Shown piece after piece: positions 20,276 to 32,440 of a stretch of 64,000 nt of DNA. Numbering within the stretch: the stretch's first letter is position 1; every line of letters begins with the position of its first letter. The notes under the pieces were generated by a model that saw only the letters and a list, made by a program, of their open reading frames with translations, did not search any database and had not been told where the DNA came from. The translations under genes were made by a program, and so were the position numbers. The DNA comes from Apoda limacodes (taxonomy: Eukaryota > Arthropoda > Insecta > Lepidoptera > Limacodidae): contig OX291552.1 in assembly GCA_946406115.1 (NCBI GenBank), positions 1,860,001 to 1,924,000 of the forward strand, written 5' to 3'.

Positions 20276-21599
20276 TATTATTAGTAAAATAGTATAAAAG
20301 CAGTAAAACAGATAATTAAAAATATAAATGTATAATATATTTTAAACAGTTACGTACTTATCCTTTTGGACAGTTAGAAATTTAAGAGCTTTGATAATAC
20401 TATATACTAATAATTGATGTGTAAATAATCCACATACGTATGAAAATAAGATTATAGGAACTGTATATTGATTGTATATCTAAAATAAATAGAACAATAA
20501 TATTAAAAATATAATAATAATAATATTACTTTCTAATAAAAGAATTTAAACATGAAAAAAGGAACGCTAAAAAGCAAGACTTACAGAACTGTATTAAGTG
20601 TATACTAAAAATAAATAGAACACTAATAAAAATTACTTTCCAAAGTACGAATTAAAACATGAAAAAAGGAACACTAAAAAAAAAAAAACAAAAATAGTAA
20701 AAATTGAGTTACCTCTATAATTGTTTAAAAGACTAAGACATACCTTTGGCGTAAATAATCTTTTAATATACTGACAGCCGAAAGAACTGTTTGTATGTAT
20801 ATAAAATAAATAAAATCTTTTAATTAACTTTGCACAAGAAAATTATTTCATCAGTAATACAAATATTAATAAACTTAATAAATAATCTGTGATTGCGAAA
20901 ACATATATAGATATAGTGTGTGAATATATTTTTTCTTTTGTGAATCAATATTAAAAATAATAAAAAAATTCTAAAACACAAGAAACCGAAAAAAATTGTA
21001 ATGAGAAGACTAGGGGTAATTAAAAAAACAGGTAAAAATTAATTAATAGTTTCAAGAATTAAGTTGGTTAAGAGTCAAATTGCCCAGAGTAAAGAGGAAT
21101 TACTATAAAATACATAAAATGTTAAAAACTAACTCATCTCAAATAAATAACCTAAAAATAACCTAATCTTAAAATAAATAAATAAATACTGTGTAATAAA
21201 TAAATATTTGCAAAAACACTTTAAGAAATAATGTGTGTAGTTTGAGTAATGAAAACCCTTGAAAATCCCTCTATAAATATTTAAAAAAAAACCTTTTACT
21301 GCGTTAGTAACAGCAGTAGCGTAGATAACGAAAAGAAAGTGTACAAAAAATCAATATAGCTCAAACAAGGGTAATAGAGATTAAGATATTTAATTTCTTT
21401 AGTAGAAATAATCAAAATATGTACAAAAAAATGATTAAAAAAATTTGAAAATTTTAAAAAATTAAGAGAAAATATTTGATTTGCCAGTGCACAAATATAA
21501 AAATTAAAAGCATTTCAAATTAAAATACAAAACAAGACTTTGCTGCAAGTAAGTTAGTAAGGATCATTTTAATATAATAAAATCATTGACAATACTATT
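20276..21599. other. AT-rich core between inverted satellite arms
   Basis: Extremely AT-rich, no open frame of note. Contains an internal direct repeat around AAACATGAAAAAAGGAACRC with ATAAATAGAACA flanks (20470-20680). No transposase remnant seen. It would be the loop or core of a foldback-like element. Confidence 0.6.
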
Positions 21600-23595
21600 C
21601 AAGACAAACCAAAGACCGCAACATTATTAATATGTTTATAATTATTTGAATTAGTTTTATCGATCGAGTATCAATCTAATTTTCATTTTATTTTATAGCT
21701 ATTGCATAAGACTACTAACGCCAAGTGTCATATATCCCTTGCTAGCCGTCCATCATACCAACACAAAATGTAGTCTCACCTCAGACCGTAACCTTTATTG
21801 ATAAGTTAATGATTTTTCTGCTTCTCTTTATCGATACAGTATCACACTAGTTCTGACCTTAATTTATAGTTATTGCAATTTCTACTTATATCTAGTGTCG
21901 TGTGCCCCTTGCTTGCCGTCCATCATATAAAAAAATTATGAAGTCTCAACTCAGACTGCAACATTTTCTGATATGTTTATAATTATTTTTCTTACCTTTA
22001 TCGATCGAGTATCACTATAGTTTTGGTTTCATTGTATAGCTATTGCAATAGTCTACTAAAATCAAGTGTCGTGTACCCCTTGCTTGCCGTCCATCATATC
22101 AAAAATAAATAAAGTCTGAACTTAGACCGCAACATTTTTTGATATGTTTATGATTTTTTTCTTACCTTTATCGATCGAGTATCACTCTTGTTTTGATCTC
22201 ATTTTATAGCTTTTGTAATAGTCTACTAATATCTTATGTCGTTTACCCCTTGCTTGCCGTCCATCATATCAAAAATAAATGAAGTCTCAACTCAGACCGC
22301 AACATTTTTTGATATGTTTATGATTTTTTTTCTTACCTTTATCGAACGAGTATCACTCTAGTTTTGATATCATTTTATAGCTATTGTAATAGTCTACTAA
22401 TATCTTATGTCTTTTACCCCATGCTTGCCGTCCAGCATATTAAAAATAAATGAAGTCTAAACTCAGACCGCAACATTTTTTAATATGTTTATTCTTTTTG
22501 TTCTTACCTAAATCGATCGAGTATCACTCTTGTTTTGATCTCATTTTATAGCTTTTGTAATAGTCTACTAATATCTTATGTCGTTTGCCCCTTGCTTGCC
22601 GTCCATCATATCAAAAATAAATGAAGTCGCAACTCAGACCGCAACATTTTTTGATATGTTTATGATTTTTTTCTTACCTTTATCGATCGAGTATCACTCT
22701 TGTTTTGATCTCATTTTATAGCTTTTGTAATTGTCTACTTATATTTTATGTCGTTTACCCCTTGCTTGCCGTCCATCATATCAAAAATAAATGAAGTCTC
22801 AACTCAGACCGCAACATTTTTTGATATGTTTATGATTTTTTTCTTACCTTTATCGATCGAGTATCACTCTAGTTTTGGTCTCATTGTATAGCTATTGCAA
22901 TAGTCTACTTAAATCAAGTGTCGTGTACCCCTTGCTTGCCGTCCATCATATCAAAAATAAATTAAGTCTGAACTTAGACCGCAACATTTTTTGATATGTT
23001 TATGATTTTTTTCTTACCTTTATCGATCGAGTATCACTCTTGTTTTGATCTCATTTTATAGCTTTTGTAATAGTCTACTAATATCTTATGTCGTTTGCCC
23101 CTTGCTTGCCGTCCATCATATCAAAAATAAATGAAGTCGCAACTCAGACCGCAACATTTTTTTATATGTTTATGATTTTTTTTCTTACCCTTATCGATCG
23201 AGTATCACTCTAGTTATGGTCTCATTTTGAAGCTATTGCAATAGTCTTCTAATGTCTAGTGTCGTGTACCCCTTGCTTGCCGTCCATCATATCAAAAATA
23301 AATGAAGTCTCAACTCAGACCGCAACATTTTTTGATATGTTTATGATTTTTTTTCTTACCTTTATCGAACGAGTATCACTCTAGTTTTAAAATCATTTTA
23401 TAGCTATTGTAATAGTCTACTAATATCTTATGTCTTTTACCCCATGCTTGCCGTCAGCATATCAAAAATAAATGAAGTCTAAACTCAGACCGCAACATTT
23501 TTTAATATGTTTATTCTTTTTGTTCTTACCTAAATCGATCGAGTATCACTCTAGTTTCTACCTCATTTTATAGCTATTGCAATATTCTTCTAATA
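21600..23595 (+). repeat. Satellite array, about 11.5 copies of a 168-172 bp unit
   Basis: The landmark GCTTGCCGTCCATCAT recurs near 21746, 21917, 22085, 22255, 22427, 22597, 22767, 22936, 23106, 23278 and 23449. Each unit also carries CAGACCGCAACATTTTTTGA, TTACCTTTATCGATCGAGTA and TCATTTTATAGCTATTG. Variant units recur at multiples of the unit (for example AAGTCTGAACTTAGACCGCA near 22113 and 22968, five units apart), so blocks of several units were duplicated. The same unit is present inverted at 19935-20275. Confidence 0.95.
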
Positions 23596-23639
23596 TTTAC
23601 AATACAATGTATGTTGGACTACAGCAACATACATTGCTA

Positions 23640-24480
23640 TGCAGATGACAGACGTTTATTACATGGGTCGTGCAGACATCCCTCGTTCCGTTGTGGAGGA
23701 AAAGCGTGGAGAACTTGTGTCTCAAATCGAAACCACTCTGTCCAAGGTCTCTGACGGGACGGGAAAACTTGGTCCGATTCAACCCTACAAATACTCAAAT
23801 CTGCGCGTTCACCGCTAAGAAAACCCCATTCACTTTGGTCCTACAATTCCAGAACACTCCTCTCTTCATCTCCAAGTGCATTGGGATTCTTAGTATTGAC
23901 ATCTCTAGCGATGTTCAGTTCCTAGATCATTTGCAAGACAAGGGGAAGCTGGCGTCCAAAAACTTGGTGTACTCAACAGAGCGAAGCGGTACTTTACGTC
24001 GGGGCATATGGAGTACTGTTGCCATCTCTGGGCGCGTGCACCCGGAAACCAGCTTAGCACTTTTTCGGTTCAACGATGGCCTGTGATAATTGTCGCCGAT
24101 CCCAAATTCACTTACTGATGCTGAATCAAGCCCTTAAGTCTTGCCTTACTGTGTATATTCTACCGGTTGTACAATGGTATTTGTTTTGAGGAATTACTCG
24201 AAACGATGCCCATGGCTACTTTCTACCATCGCACCGCTCGCCAGCGGCAGGAAATTCATTCTCACACTTATGGTCGCGTACAGTGCGGTTTCAGAAAAAC
24301 TTCCTTCCGCAAACTCTTGGGTTGTGGAATGAGCTCCCTGCTAAGGTTTTCTCTAAAGACTACAGTATGGTGTTCTTCAAGAAAGAAGCTATAGATATTT
24401 GAAAGGTGTAAAACACGCGTATGATACCCCTGGTGTTGCAAGCGTCCATAGGCTACGGTGACCTCGCTAACCATCAAGCG
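23640..24480 (+). pseudogene. C-terminal half of a LINE ORF2, heavily frameshifted
   Basis: Recognisable pieces in order over three frames: LTGRENLVRFNPTNTQICAF, FTAKKTPF, SIGIL/IDISSDVQF, KLASKNLGVLNRAKRYFTS-like, HMEYCCHLWA, LCIFYRLYNGICFEELLETM, FYHRTARQRQEIH, RFQKNFLPQTLGLWNELPAK. This is the post-RT and C-terminal part of a Jockey-like lepidopteran LINE; the family is the same as the minus-strand remnant at 9065-9400. The RT core is absent and the copy is inactive. It starts right at the end of the satellite array. Confidence 0.75.
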
Positions 24481-24622
24481 GACATAGGCAGTGTATTCGC
24501 TGTTATTTTAAAGCGCGAAGCTCTAGTAGCCAGGATGGCCACTTCTTTGTAAGAAGTGACCATCCCTTCTTTCTGAAATTGGGCATGTATATGCAGATTG
24601 GCCACGTCAACATTTATAAAAA

Positions 24623-24735
24623 AACGGTTTGCACCCCGGGAGTGCCTGCAGAAGTGAAAACATATTAGCTATTTACTTCCCGAAAAAAAATGTGCACAAC
24701 GCCGCTAAAGAAGTTTTCACTTCAAAATCAAAATA
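24623..24735 (+). repeat. Short internally deleted copy of the GAAGTGAAAAC TIR family
   Basis: Both ends are present (GTTTGCACCCCGGGAGTGCC ... GAAGTGAAAAC and GTGCACAACGCCGCTAAAGA ... GTTTTCACTTC), separated by only about 30 bases. This small form shows the minimal ends clearly. Confidence 0.75.
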
Positions 24736-26139
24736 AAAATAAATAAAAAAACCCATCTGCGAAAACATTAAGATCCAAATAGTAATTAAAATATACAAAA
24801 TATTTAACTATAAGCAGTAGGAATTCATTTTAAGGTAACTACTACAGCGTAAGCAATCTGTACACTATTTGAACTTGGATTGAAGTGAGTCCCGCTTGCT
24901 TATAGTTTAGTAAAATATTTGGTATGTTTTAATTTCTGTTTAGTTCTTCATATTTTTGCAGTCGGTTTTTTTTTAATTCATTTTACTATTTATTGTTTAT
25001 CACAGCTTATCAGTGTTATTTTTTCCATTTTTTTTTATTCGCGCTTGATTTTTTTATAATATGTGTTATATTTTCGTACTCACCTTATGAAACCCCTTTT
25101 TTTAAATACCCAACTCTGCGTAAAATCTACGTTCGTAAAAGTAAGTAGGTTCTAAACAACAGGCAACAATAGAAAAATAAAAGGGTAGTACTTGTATATA
25201 GTAGGTAGGTAGGTAGGTGACCTATTTACATTTCATTAAAATACTAGGTAGGTATTGCTGTAGAAACGAATATCGAAATGATCTTCACAGCAGTGTCTTC
25301 GCTTCCTTGGCATCGTTCGATTATGTTACCCTTACTTTCGGCCCAAGCTACAAGACATTGCTGTGAAGATTACAACCTTACACCATTTTTTACGAAGTTT
25401 TGGGTCTTTCGGCTTGTTACAAATAGTTTAGCCTCGTTACAAATAGTTTCTCTGGCGTTTTAATATACGTGTTTGTACATTTCGGCACCATGCAATATTT
25501 ATAGTTAAAAAGTTGAACTAGACACAACAGTTACAAACACAAGTAACCAAACATAAACACTATGTGCTTAAAGCTTGTCACGTAGGAGGCATATAATATA
25601 CTTTTTAGTCTGCGAGCGTCGCATATAAATTTATAGCATTTGCGAGGTACCACACACGGGACATATGCGACGTACCTATGTGATAGTAAATGACAACCGA
25701 GCATTCAGTTATCCAGGACTGTCTTAGTTTGGGGGTGCAAAGGGAAAATTATGATTTTCGATAAATGTATTACAAAAATAATAAAAGCAATTTCAAATCC
25801 GAAAGTTTGTAAATATTCGTTACGCCTTCACGTCAAAACAACTGGACCAATAGTTGAAATTTAGAAAACATCGTGAGGAAACCTGCATACGTCAAGAAAA
25901 AAAAAAAGATGTATGTGAAGTCCACAATCCGCACTGGGCCCGCGTGTGGACTATGCCCCAAATCACCATCGCTTATGTGGGTAGGCCGTGCCCTAACAGT
26001 GGGGACTTATAAAGGCTGGCGAGCGAGCGAGTATATTTACCACGATTACAACTTTTCCAACTTTTTAATCGTTATATCATTATATCATCAAACGGTGGCT
26101 CTTAGGAAAACAAGTATTGAAACATTTTTTATAGATAAC
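24736..26139. other. No gene recognised; one hairpin
   Basis: AT-rich sequence with a TAGG microsatellite (25201-25216). At 25279-25370 ATCTTCACAGCAGTGTCT faces AGACATTGCTGTGAAGAT, giving an 18-base stem with one mismatch around a loop of about 54 bases. The loop is moderately GC-rich. This could be a small non-coding RNA hairpin or a repeat end. No coding domain seen. Confidence 0.45.
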
Positions 26140-26345
26140 TAGCGGTCCCGGCGAACGTTGTTCCGCTGCCGTCCCTCTGTAAAAGCTGTGCCGAAAGTTG
26201 GTTTTTACCTAAAGAGATAAAAACTATCCTATCTTTTAAGTTGGATCAAATAACAGATAGTTAAGAAGTTTGATCAAAATTGGTTCAGTAGTTTAGGAGT
26301 CCATCGCGGACAAACACGTTATTTTTATATATAAAGATTTTATGA
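26140..26345 (+). repeat. Interspersed repeat ending TATATAAAGATT
   Basis: CTAGCGGTCCCGGCGAACGT then GTTCCGCTGCCGTCCCTCTG, later TTGATCAAAATTGGTTCAGT, AGTTTAGGAGTCCATC and ATATATAAAGATT. This layout is typical of very common arthropod SINE/RTE-tail repeats in which a GC-rich head is followed by a YAAAATYGGTTCAG motif. A related 3' tail lies at 39950-40090. Confidence 0.55.
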
Positions 26346-26761
26346 TCTACAATTTTTGTCTGAGCTAATTTTATGATAAAAATTACAGTTTTGCTGAAAA
26401 TCGCAAAAAAACCCATTTTTTTGACCTTTGACCTCGAGTAAATTTTTTTCCTAATCGATAAGTACTTTTAAAATTTTATTTACAATTATGTTTGGAACAA
26501 TTTTACCAACTTTAAGCTTTTTGGGAAATTATATATCTTCACTCTTATTGTTTGGTGTAATTTGACCGGACTATAAGCAGTAGGACCACGCGCACAGAAT
26601 GACAAATGAACATTTTTTTTTATTTTTACAAACTTAAATTTTCATTTCAGTAGTTATACCCGAACAAAACACTTGTATTTTGTTCAATGGAACTAGTGTG
26701 ACAGATATTCATCGACAAAGTAAGTGACAACACTATTTATTGGTGGTATCATGGTGACTAA

Positions 26762-28290
26762 AAAAAAAAAACGGGTTGCACTCCGGGAGTGCCGGCAGAA
26801 GTGAAAACATACTCGCTATTTACTTCCCATCACTTCTTATCCATATTTATTTATTAAAAATAATAACTTTTGTTTATTTACTTTTTTGACGTTGTATATT
26901 TGACAGCTCAATCTGTCATAGAATTAAAATCCCAATCAACAACCTCCCTGTGCTACTCATAATCGCCATATACTAAAAATAAAAACTAACCTAATGTAAA
27001 TAAAGGTCACGTGTCCTAACGCGAGTGACATCTTACGAATTTTCGATCAGGACACGTGACCTGACGCGAGTTTATCAGTTTTTACCCATCACAAAAAAAG
27101 TGCTCGCCACGGCACCAGTGTGATCTATTTGCGAGTGGAATAGCAAGGCTGATGAGTGAGTGCAAGAGAATATACGAGATGGATGCTAGAGAAACTAGCG
27201 TAAATATAAACTAAGATTATGAATAAAATTTAATACATGTATTATTATTAGATTTTTTATCATTTCAATGACTTATTCAATTATGATAATAATAATATTA
27301 TATTTATTTTAACAAACAAACAAACAACAAAAGCGAGTTTAACAGTTTTTACCCATCACAAAAAAAGTGCACAGCGCCGCTAAAGAAGTTTTCACTTCAA
27401 AAATCATTCAAATCGGTCCAGCCGTTTAGGAGTTCTACAGTGACATACACACGTACAGTATAATTATATATATATATATATAAAGATTTACAATTTACTG
27501 CACGCCATACAAGATCAACCATCATTATTTAAAAAAAATTATAATAGGCGTGGCATTACGGTTTCCGTCTTACGAATTTCCACGATTAGGACACGTGACC
27601 TGACGCGAGTTTATCATTTTTTACCCATACCAAAAAAAGTGCACATCGCCGCTAAAGAAGTTTTCACTTCAAAAATGGTCGCACTCCGGGAGTGCCGGCA
27701 GAAGTGAAAACTTGAATATTAACGTTGTGCATTTTTGATATTTTGGAATGGTTAGGAAATAATTTTGCACGAATTGCTTTAATTATCAGTATAAAAGTAC
27801 TATCATTTATGTGGTAAAATAAAATATTCATTTATTGAGCTATCGTACACAAACATGACAATTTATATTACATTAACAATTTAACACTTCAGAACTTTCG
27901 CCGCACGGTAGAAACAAAGGGGATACTTCCTCTCCTACGCCGCGCCGGCGGTCTACAATCGCTCCGTCTTACGAACTTTCGATCAGTTCACGTGACCTGA
28001 CGCGAGTTTTTACCCATCACAAAAAAGTGCACAACGCCGCTAAGAAGTTTTCACTTCAAAAAACGGGTTGCACTTCGGGAGTGCCGACAGAAGTGAAAAC
28101 ATACTAGCTATTATCTCCCCATCACTTCGTATACATTTTTTTAGCGGCGTTGTGCACTTTTTGGTACGGGTAAAAAATTAAAAACTCGCGCAGGCTGATC
28201 GCAAATTCGTAAGACGGAACCATAATGCCACGCCATAACAATTCGTAAGGCGGAAACCATAATGGCACGACTATTATAATTTTAAAGTGA
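26762..28290. repeat. Cluster of GAAGTGAAAAC TIR elements, at least three copies
   Basis: Copy 1 runs 26762-27410 with both ends; a tail fragment follows (27535-27675); copy 2 runs 27676-28058 with both ends; copy 3 starts at 28060 and contains an inverted internal end (TTAGCGGCGTTGTGCACTTT near 28140). Shared internal phrases are TTACGAATTT, GACACGTGACCTGACGCGAG and TTTTTACCCATCACAAAAAA. Copy 2 has the same interior as the minus-strand copy at 34125-34495. Adjacent copies share their end sequence, suggesting insertion into one another. No coding domain. Confidence 0.75.
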
Positions 28291-28653
28291 AAACGTCTTT
28301 AGCGTACCTTGACCTCCAGTAGCGTAAACTAGACTCGCTAGACCGATTTCGATAGTTAAGTCTCAGATGAAATAATAAAATAGTCAAGAGCTGGCTCTTC
28401 TTATTACATAATATACTTCTTTACTTATACATTACAGAATAATCCAGCCTATAAAATACTACTGCGTTTCACTTTAAATTATAACACTAGTGCGGTAATG
28501 TTACTTTTATTTTCAAATCTCGGCAAAATATAGGTTGTTGGCCGCTCCGCTGGCCAGTGTGTTTTCTTGCACTAGGCAGGTACAAATTAAAATTGTTTTA
28601 AAAAACCACAATAGTACGTAAATTTCAATAAGCAAGAAGCAATAAGCACTAAC

Positions 28654-28700
28654 CTGAACTCGACGAAGAGTGACCAGCGTCGTCGGCCATAGCGCGCCGC
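28654..28700 (-). other. Candidate host exon with a start codon
   Basis: On the minus strand a pyrimidine-rich tract ends TTTTTGTTGCAG at 28701. The next 47 bases are GC-rich and contain an ATG at 28690, reading MADDAGHSSSSS. They end TTCAG directly before GTTAGTGC, a good splice donor. Acceptor, in-frame ATG and donor within one GC-rich patch look like a second exon carrying the start of translation, with a phase-1 intron after it. I see no matching next exon in the window, so this is only a candidate. Confidence 0.35.
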
Positions 28701-30050
28701 CTGCAACAAAAATGACGCTGCGTCAGCGAGGCAGAGGAAGAGGCAGCCACTCTGCTCATTATCACACGAGATCATACTCGCATACTCGCACATCAGTACT
28801 ATTTAAAAAGATACGAGAAATCAACCGGTAGGTTTAAAACCATTTTTTCCTGTTAAACATTTAAAACCAATTTTTTTTTGTTTAAAATAATTAAAAACTA
28901 CGTTATTTTAATAGGAGCTTAGTTTTTATTAAGTCATCGAACTTCCCATCTCATGGACATGGAGCAACAAACTGTGTTTTTTGAGGCTTGTTAACTTCAT
29001 TATTCACATGAAATTTGTTAAAATTAAGTATATTTGGGCAAGACACTCAAACTAAAAAAAGTTCAAAACTGTAAAACTAGACATTAAAGTCCGTCAGTGG
29101 TCACCCTTCCAGATTACAATTTCATTTACCTGTAGTAGCACGCGTAGGTGTACGACCATTTTAAAACAATAAATGTTATCTAACTTGGGGTATTTCATAC
29201 ACGTTTTGTGTCGCGGCCAAAAAAGTGAAAAATCAATAATTGCTTGCAAGCGCCGTCACCGCAGCTGCAGTTATAGTCAAGTTCCGTGTACGTCTTCAAG
29301 ATCGAGTGATCAGGAATATGTAGAATAATAAAAAATATGACGACCAAATGTATACGGACAAAATAAATTGCAGGAGGATTCGCGAAATGAAGGTCCATAT
29401 CTAATCTTATACTTTTCTTACAGCGGCACTACGAGTACGTAACGCGTGACCTTGACCCACGTACCGAGTAGCTATTACAATGTTGTGAATGCAATTATCC
29501 ATACTTTTATGCATTAAGTATAGTATGGATGACTATACCGACCTACAATTTATATTGTAATTTAATCCGTGAGGTTGATCGTCGTATAAATAGGACACAC
29601 AAATTTTTTTTGAGCATAGCCCCGAGACAACTCGTACGACGTGAGTACATGGTTGGCATTCTTCTTCACAATTACACCGAAGTACAGTAGAATACAGTCC
29701 AAAAGAATTCCCATCTGGTGAGAAATAAATCATAATATAATAACAATACAGGTTATAGTAGTAGTATCCTGTTACCGAATGCACCGGCTAGGTGTTCAGG
29801 AGGTAGGAGTTTAGGTAGAGGGAGTTCAGAGGCAAGTAAAGAAAATACTTTTCAAGGGTAAGGCAGGTTGTTATGTATACTCTTTCACTTTTATCATAAC
29901 AACATTTAATAGACAGTATTAACCTAATCACATAAGGTGATTCTTAACCCTTAATATATCATTATGGAAAATATCTATTTTACATCAGTAGAGAACTACC
30001 TAACTTAATAGAAAGATATAGAAAACACAAGCCTGCCTACACAGAGTTCA
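28701..30050. other. No gene recognised
   Basis: AT-rich to mixed sequence. Small open frames on the minus strand (29195-29398, 29533-29784) have no domain. If the exon at 28654-28700 is real, part of this is its upstream intron. Confidence 0.45.
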
Positions 30051-30059
30051 AAGTGTACA

Positions 30060-31140
30060 GTTTTCAAGCATTTATTAAAGATAGCCATACAAATATTTTC
30101 TTCGGCCTAGAGCCCGAACAGCGATCTTGCGAATCGACTATTTCGGGATCAGTATGTAGACCGTGTTCGTCGACTATGTAACCCAAGTATTTAAGTTGTT
30201 TACGGAAGAAACATGACTTTTTAAAGTTTACTGTGATGTTGGCTCATACGGTTTTGTCACATACTCTATTGAGTAGACGAATATGGTCATCAAAATTGTC
30301 TGTCACGAGAATGACACAGAAAGCGAACACCTTGTTTTGTAGTTCAGGATCGCTATAAAAGAGACGATCCATAAGACGCTGTTGGGTAGCACCAGAATTA
30401 ACCATACCAAATGGCATTATGTTAAAAACGAAGCTGTTTCTACTCGGAACTTGAAAACAAGTCTTGATTTTGTCCTCTTTTCTCAAGGGAACATTCCAAT
30501 AGGCCTTCGCAATATCAAGATAGGTATTTAGCATCGCGAAGACTATCTAGAATTTCAGAAATCAAAGGTGGTTTATAGGCATCTTTGACAGGTACAGAGT
30601 TTAGTTTTCGACTATCGTTACAGAATCTCCACTGACCATCTTTTTTAGGAGTGATAATCACGGGGCTACGCCATGGACTTTCACCAGGTAAGATGACACC
30701 AAATTCTAGCATCTTATCAATCTCAACATTAAGAGCTTTGATTTTTTTCAGGAGATAGTTCTTAAGCATTTTTGTTGCACTGAAGGACTATCGCCAGTAT
30801 CAATACAATGTTCGATAAGTTGAGTCCTACCAAGGGATTCATCAGATACCTTGTGAAATCTGCTTATGATTGCATCAGCGGTAATTTTTTGAACTTCACT
30901 CAATTCATCGTAGTGAGAAAGTTTCGTATCAGGAGATACTTTCGCTACAAAAGGACATTTAGTGTCCAAATGCACTTAGTTAGAATTTATGCAAGGCATA
31001 ATTTGAAAAGCTCTTCAGAAGTCAATGCCAAGTAGTAGAGAACTTCTGGTATGACATAAAAAGTTAAAATCTTCCGAATGCCATTGAATTCAATAGGTAA
31101 TTCAATCGATTCGATAGAAGACATTTTCGTTCGAACTCAT
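30060..31140 (-). pseudogene. Ty3/gypsy pol remnant: protease end and RT palm
   Basis: Minus-strand order: end of the protease domain (ILTFYVIPE, LLLGIDF, about 31100-30990); linker with LGRTQLIEHCIDTGDSPSVQ; RT fingers (LEFGVILPGESPWRSPV, ITPKKDGQWRFCNDSRKLN); then DIAKAYWNVPLRKEDKIKT and MPFGMVNSGATQQRLMDRL. The place of the YxDD catalytic motif reads FCVILVTDNF, so the catalytic aspartates are not in frame. The last recognisable part is the LKYLGYIVDEHGL thumb motif (about 30160-30200). Several frame changes and no LTRs nearby. It is a decayed internal fragment of an LTR retrotransposon. Confidence 0.82.
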
Positions 31141-31183
31141 ACTATATATTCATAGGAGGCAAGTCGAGTACACCCGGATTTTT

Positions 31184-31520
31184 TTTAAGTGAAAACTTAT
31201 TTAGCGGCGTTGTGCACTTTTTTTGTGATGGGTAAAAAATTATTAACTCGCGTCAGGCTGATCGAAAATTCGTAAGACGGAAACCATAATTCCACGCCAT
31301 AAAAATTGGCAAGACGGAAACCATAATGCCACGCCATAATAGTATGATTGGCAAAATAAAAATATTGATCTTTAGCGGCGTTGTGCCCTTTTTTGTGATG
31401 GGTAAAAATGTTAAACTCTATTGGACGAATAAAAAGTAAGAGGAAATTGGGTTGATGAAAAGATGAAAGTGCGGATTATACATGTTAAAATGTTTTCACT
31501 TATGCCGGCACTCCATGAGT
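31184..31520 (-). repeat. GAAGTGAAAAC TIR element, minus orientation
   Basis: Starts TTTTAAGTGAAAACTTATTT then AGCGGCGTTGTGCACTTTTT, ends TTTTCACTTATGCCGGCACT then CCATGAGTTCAATCCG. Inner phrases (AACTCGCGTCAGGCTGATCG, GACGGAAACCATAATTCC) match the other copies. A second TTAGCGGCGTTGTGCCC near 31372 suggests a nested or partly duplicated end. Confidence 0.65.
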
Positions 31521-32080
31521 TCAATCCGTTTTTTTTGTAATTTTTTTTATGGAGCTGTAAGATAAAAAATATTCTTTTGCTCAGGGTTGATATGTGAATT
31601 ATAAAGAATTTTTGATATACTCTACGAAAAGTCTGAGGTGCGATGTGTTGTTTTAAATGCCTATATACACGGTAAAAAAGAATTAGTTGAGCCAAGAGAA
31701 TATCGTTTCATATATGCACCAACGAATATTTACTTCATCTAAGATATTATTTCTCTTAAATATTTAAAATAATATGAAGTTATCACAAGATCAAATTTCA
31801 TTGAACCAGTAAATAAAACTCTATCAATTTGAAACAATATTTAATTAATTGAAGAAAAATATGCTTCTTTATTTGAAACACTTAGTTTTCTTGGGCGTAG
31901 AACTTCGTGCTTTATTGCACGGAAGAAATTTCTAGTTCACACAAGAGAATAGTGCTCTTAACTAGACTACATCAGCTCTTAAATTAATAACATTATATTT
32001 TAGTTTAAAACAAAAAATGTTTCGGTCCAAAATGACATAGTTAACCGTCAAGATTAAATAAAGTTTTTTTAAAAAGCCCT
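31521..32080. other. No gene recognised
   Basis: AT-rich DNA without coding domain or named repeat. Confidence 0.5.
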
Positions 32081-32084
32081 ACGC

Positions 32085-32275
32085 ATCTTTTCTGGAGGCT
32101 TGGGCCATATAGAGTCAGTCTACCCGCACTGACTTAGTGTGTCTTAGCGGACGTTGTCGAGCTAGTAGTGCCCTACTGCAGAGGCACAGGCCTCTTTTTC
32201 TGGAGGCTTGGGCCATATAGGCAGTCTACCCGCACTGCCTTTATATGGACTTTGTCGAGCTAAGGTAGCTATTCT
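32085..32275 (+). repeat. Two tandem copies of a ~120-bp unit
   Basis: TTTTCTGGAGGCTTGGGCCA at about 32088 and again at about 32193, each followed by TATAG, CAGTCTACCCGCACTG and later TTGTCGAGCTA. The second copy is shorter by internal deletion. Function unknown; it lies just upstream of the 5S-like segment. Confidence 0.7.
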
Positions 32276-32349
32276 CGCCTTTAGCTGATTATACAGCGTT
32301 ATGTTTAATTATAATTGTTATGACTATTTAACGATCCTTCTTAAACATG

Positions 32350-32440
32350 GAAGAAAAGCGGTCACCCATCCAAATACTAACCACGGTCGACGTTGCTTAA
32401 CTTCGCTTATCGTTTCTGATAGACGAATGCGACTGTTTGC
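32350..32440 (-). pseudogene. 5S rRNA-like segment (pseudogene or 5S-derived SINE head)
   Basis: Plus strand AAGCGGTCACCCATCCAAAT then ACTAACCACGGTCGACGTTG then CTTAACTTCG resembles the reverse complement of animal 5S rRNA around the loop A/C and internal promoter region (GCTTAACTTCGGTGATCG-type motif, GTTAGTACTTGGATGGGTGA-type motif). The first third of 5S is not recognisable beyond about 32410. It could be a 5S pseudogene, or the head of a 5S-derived (SINE3-type) retroposon on the minus strand. Confidence 0.6.

Noticed and set aside
25278..25463. 61-aa plus frame over the hairpin
   Set aside because: It simply covers the inverted repeat; the repeat explains the open frame better than a gene does.
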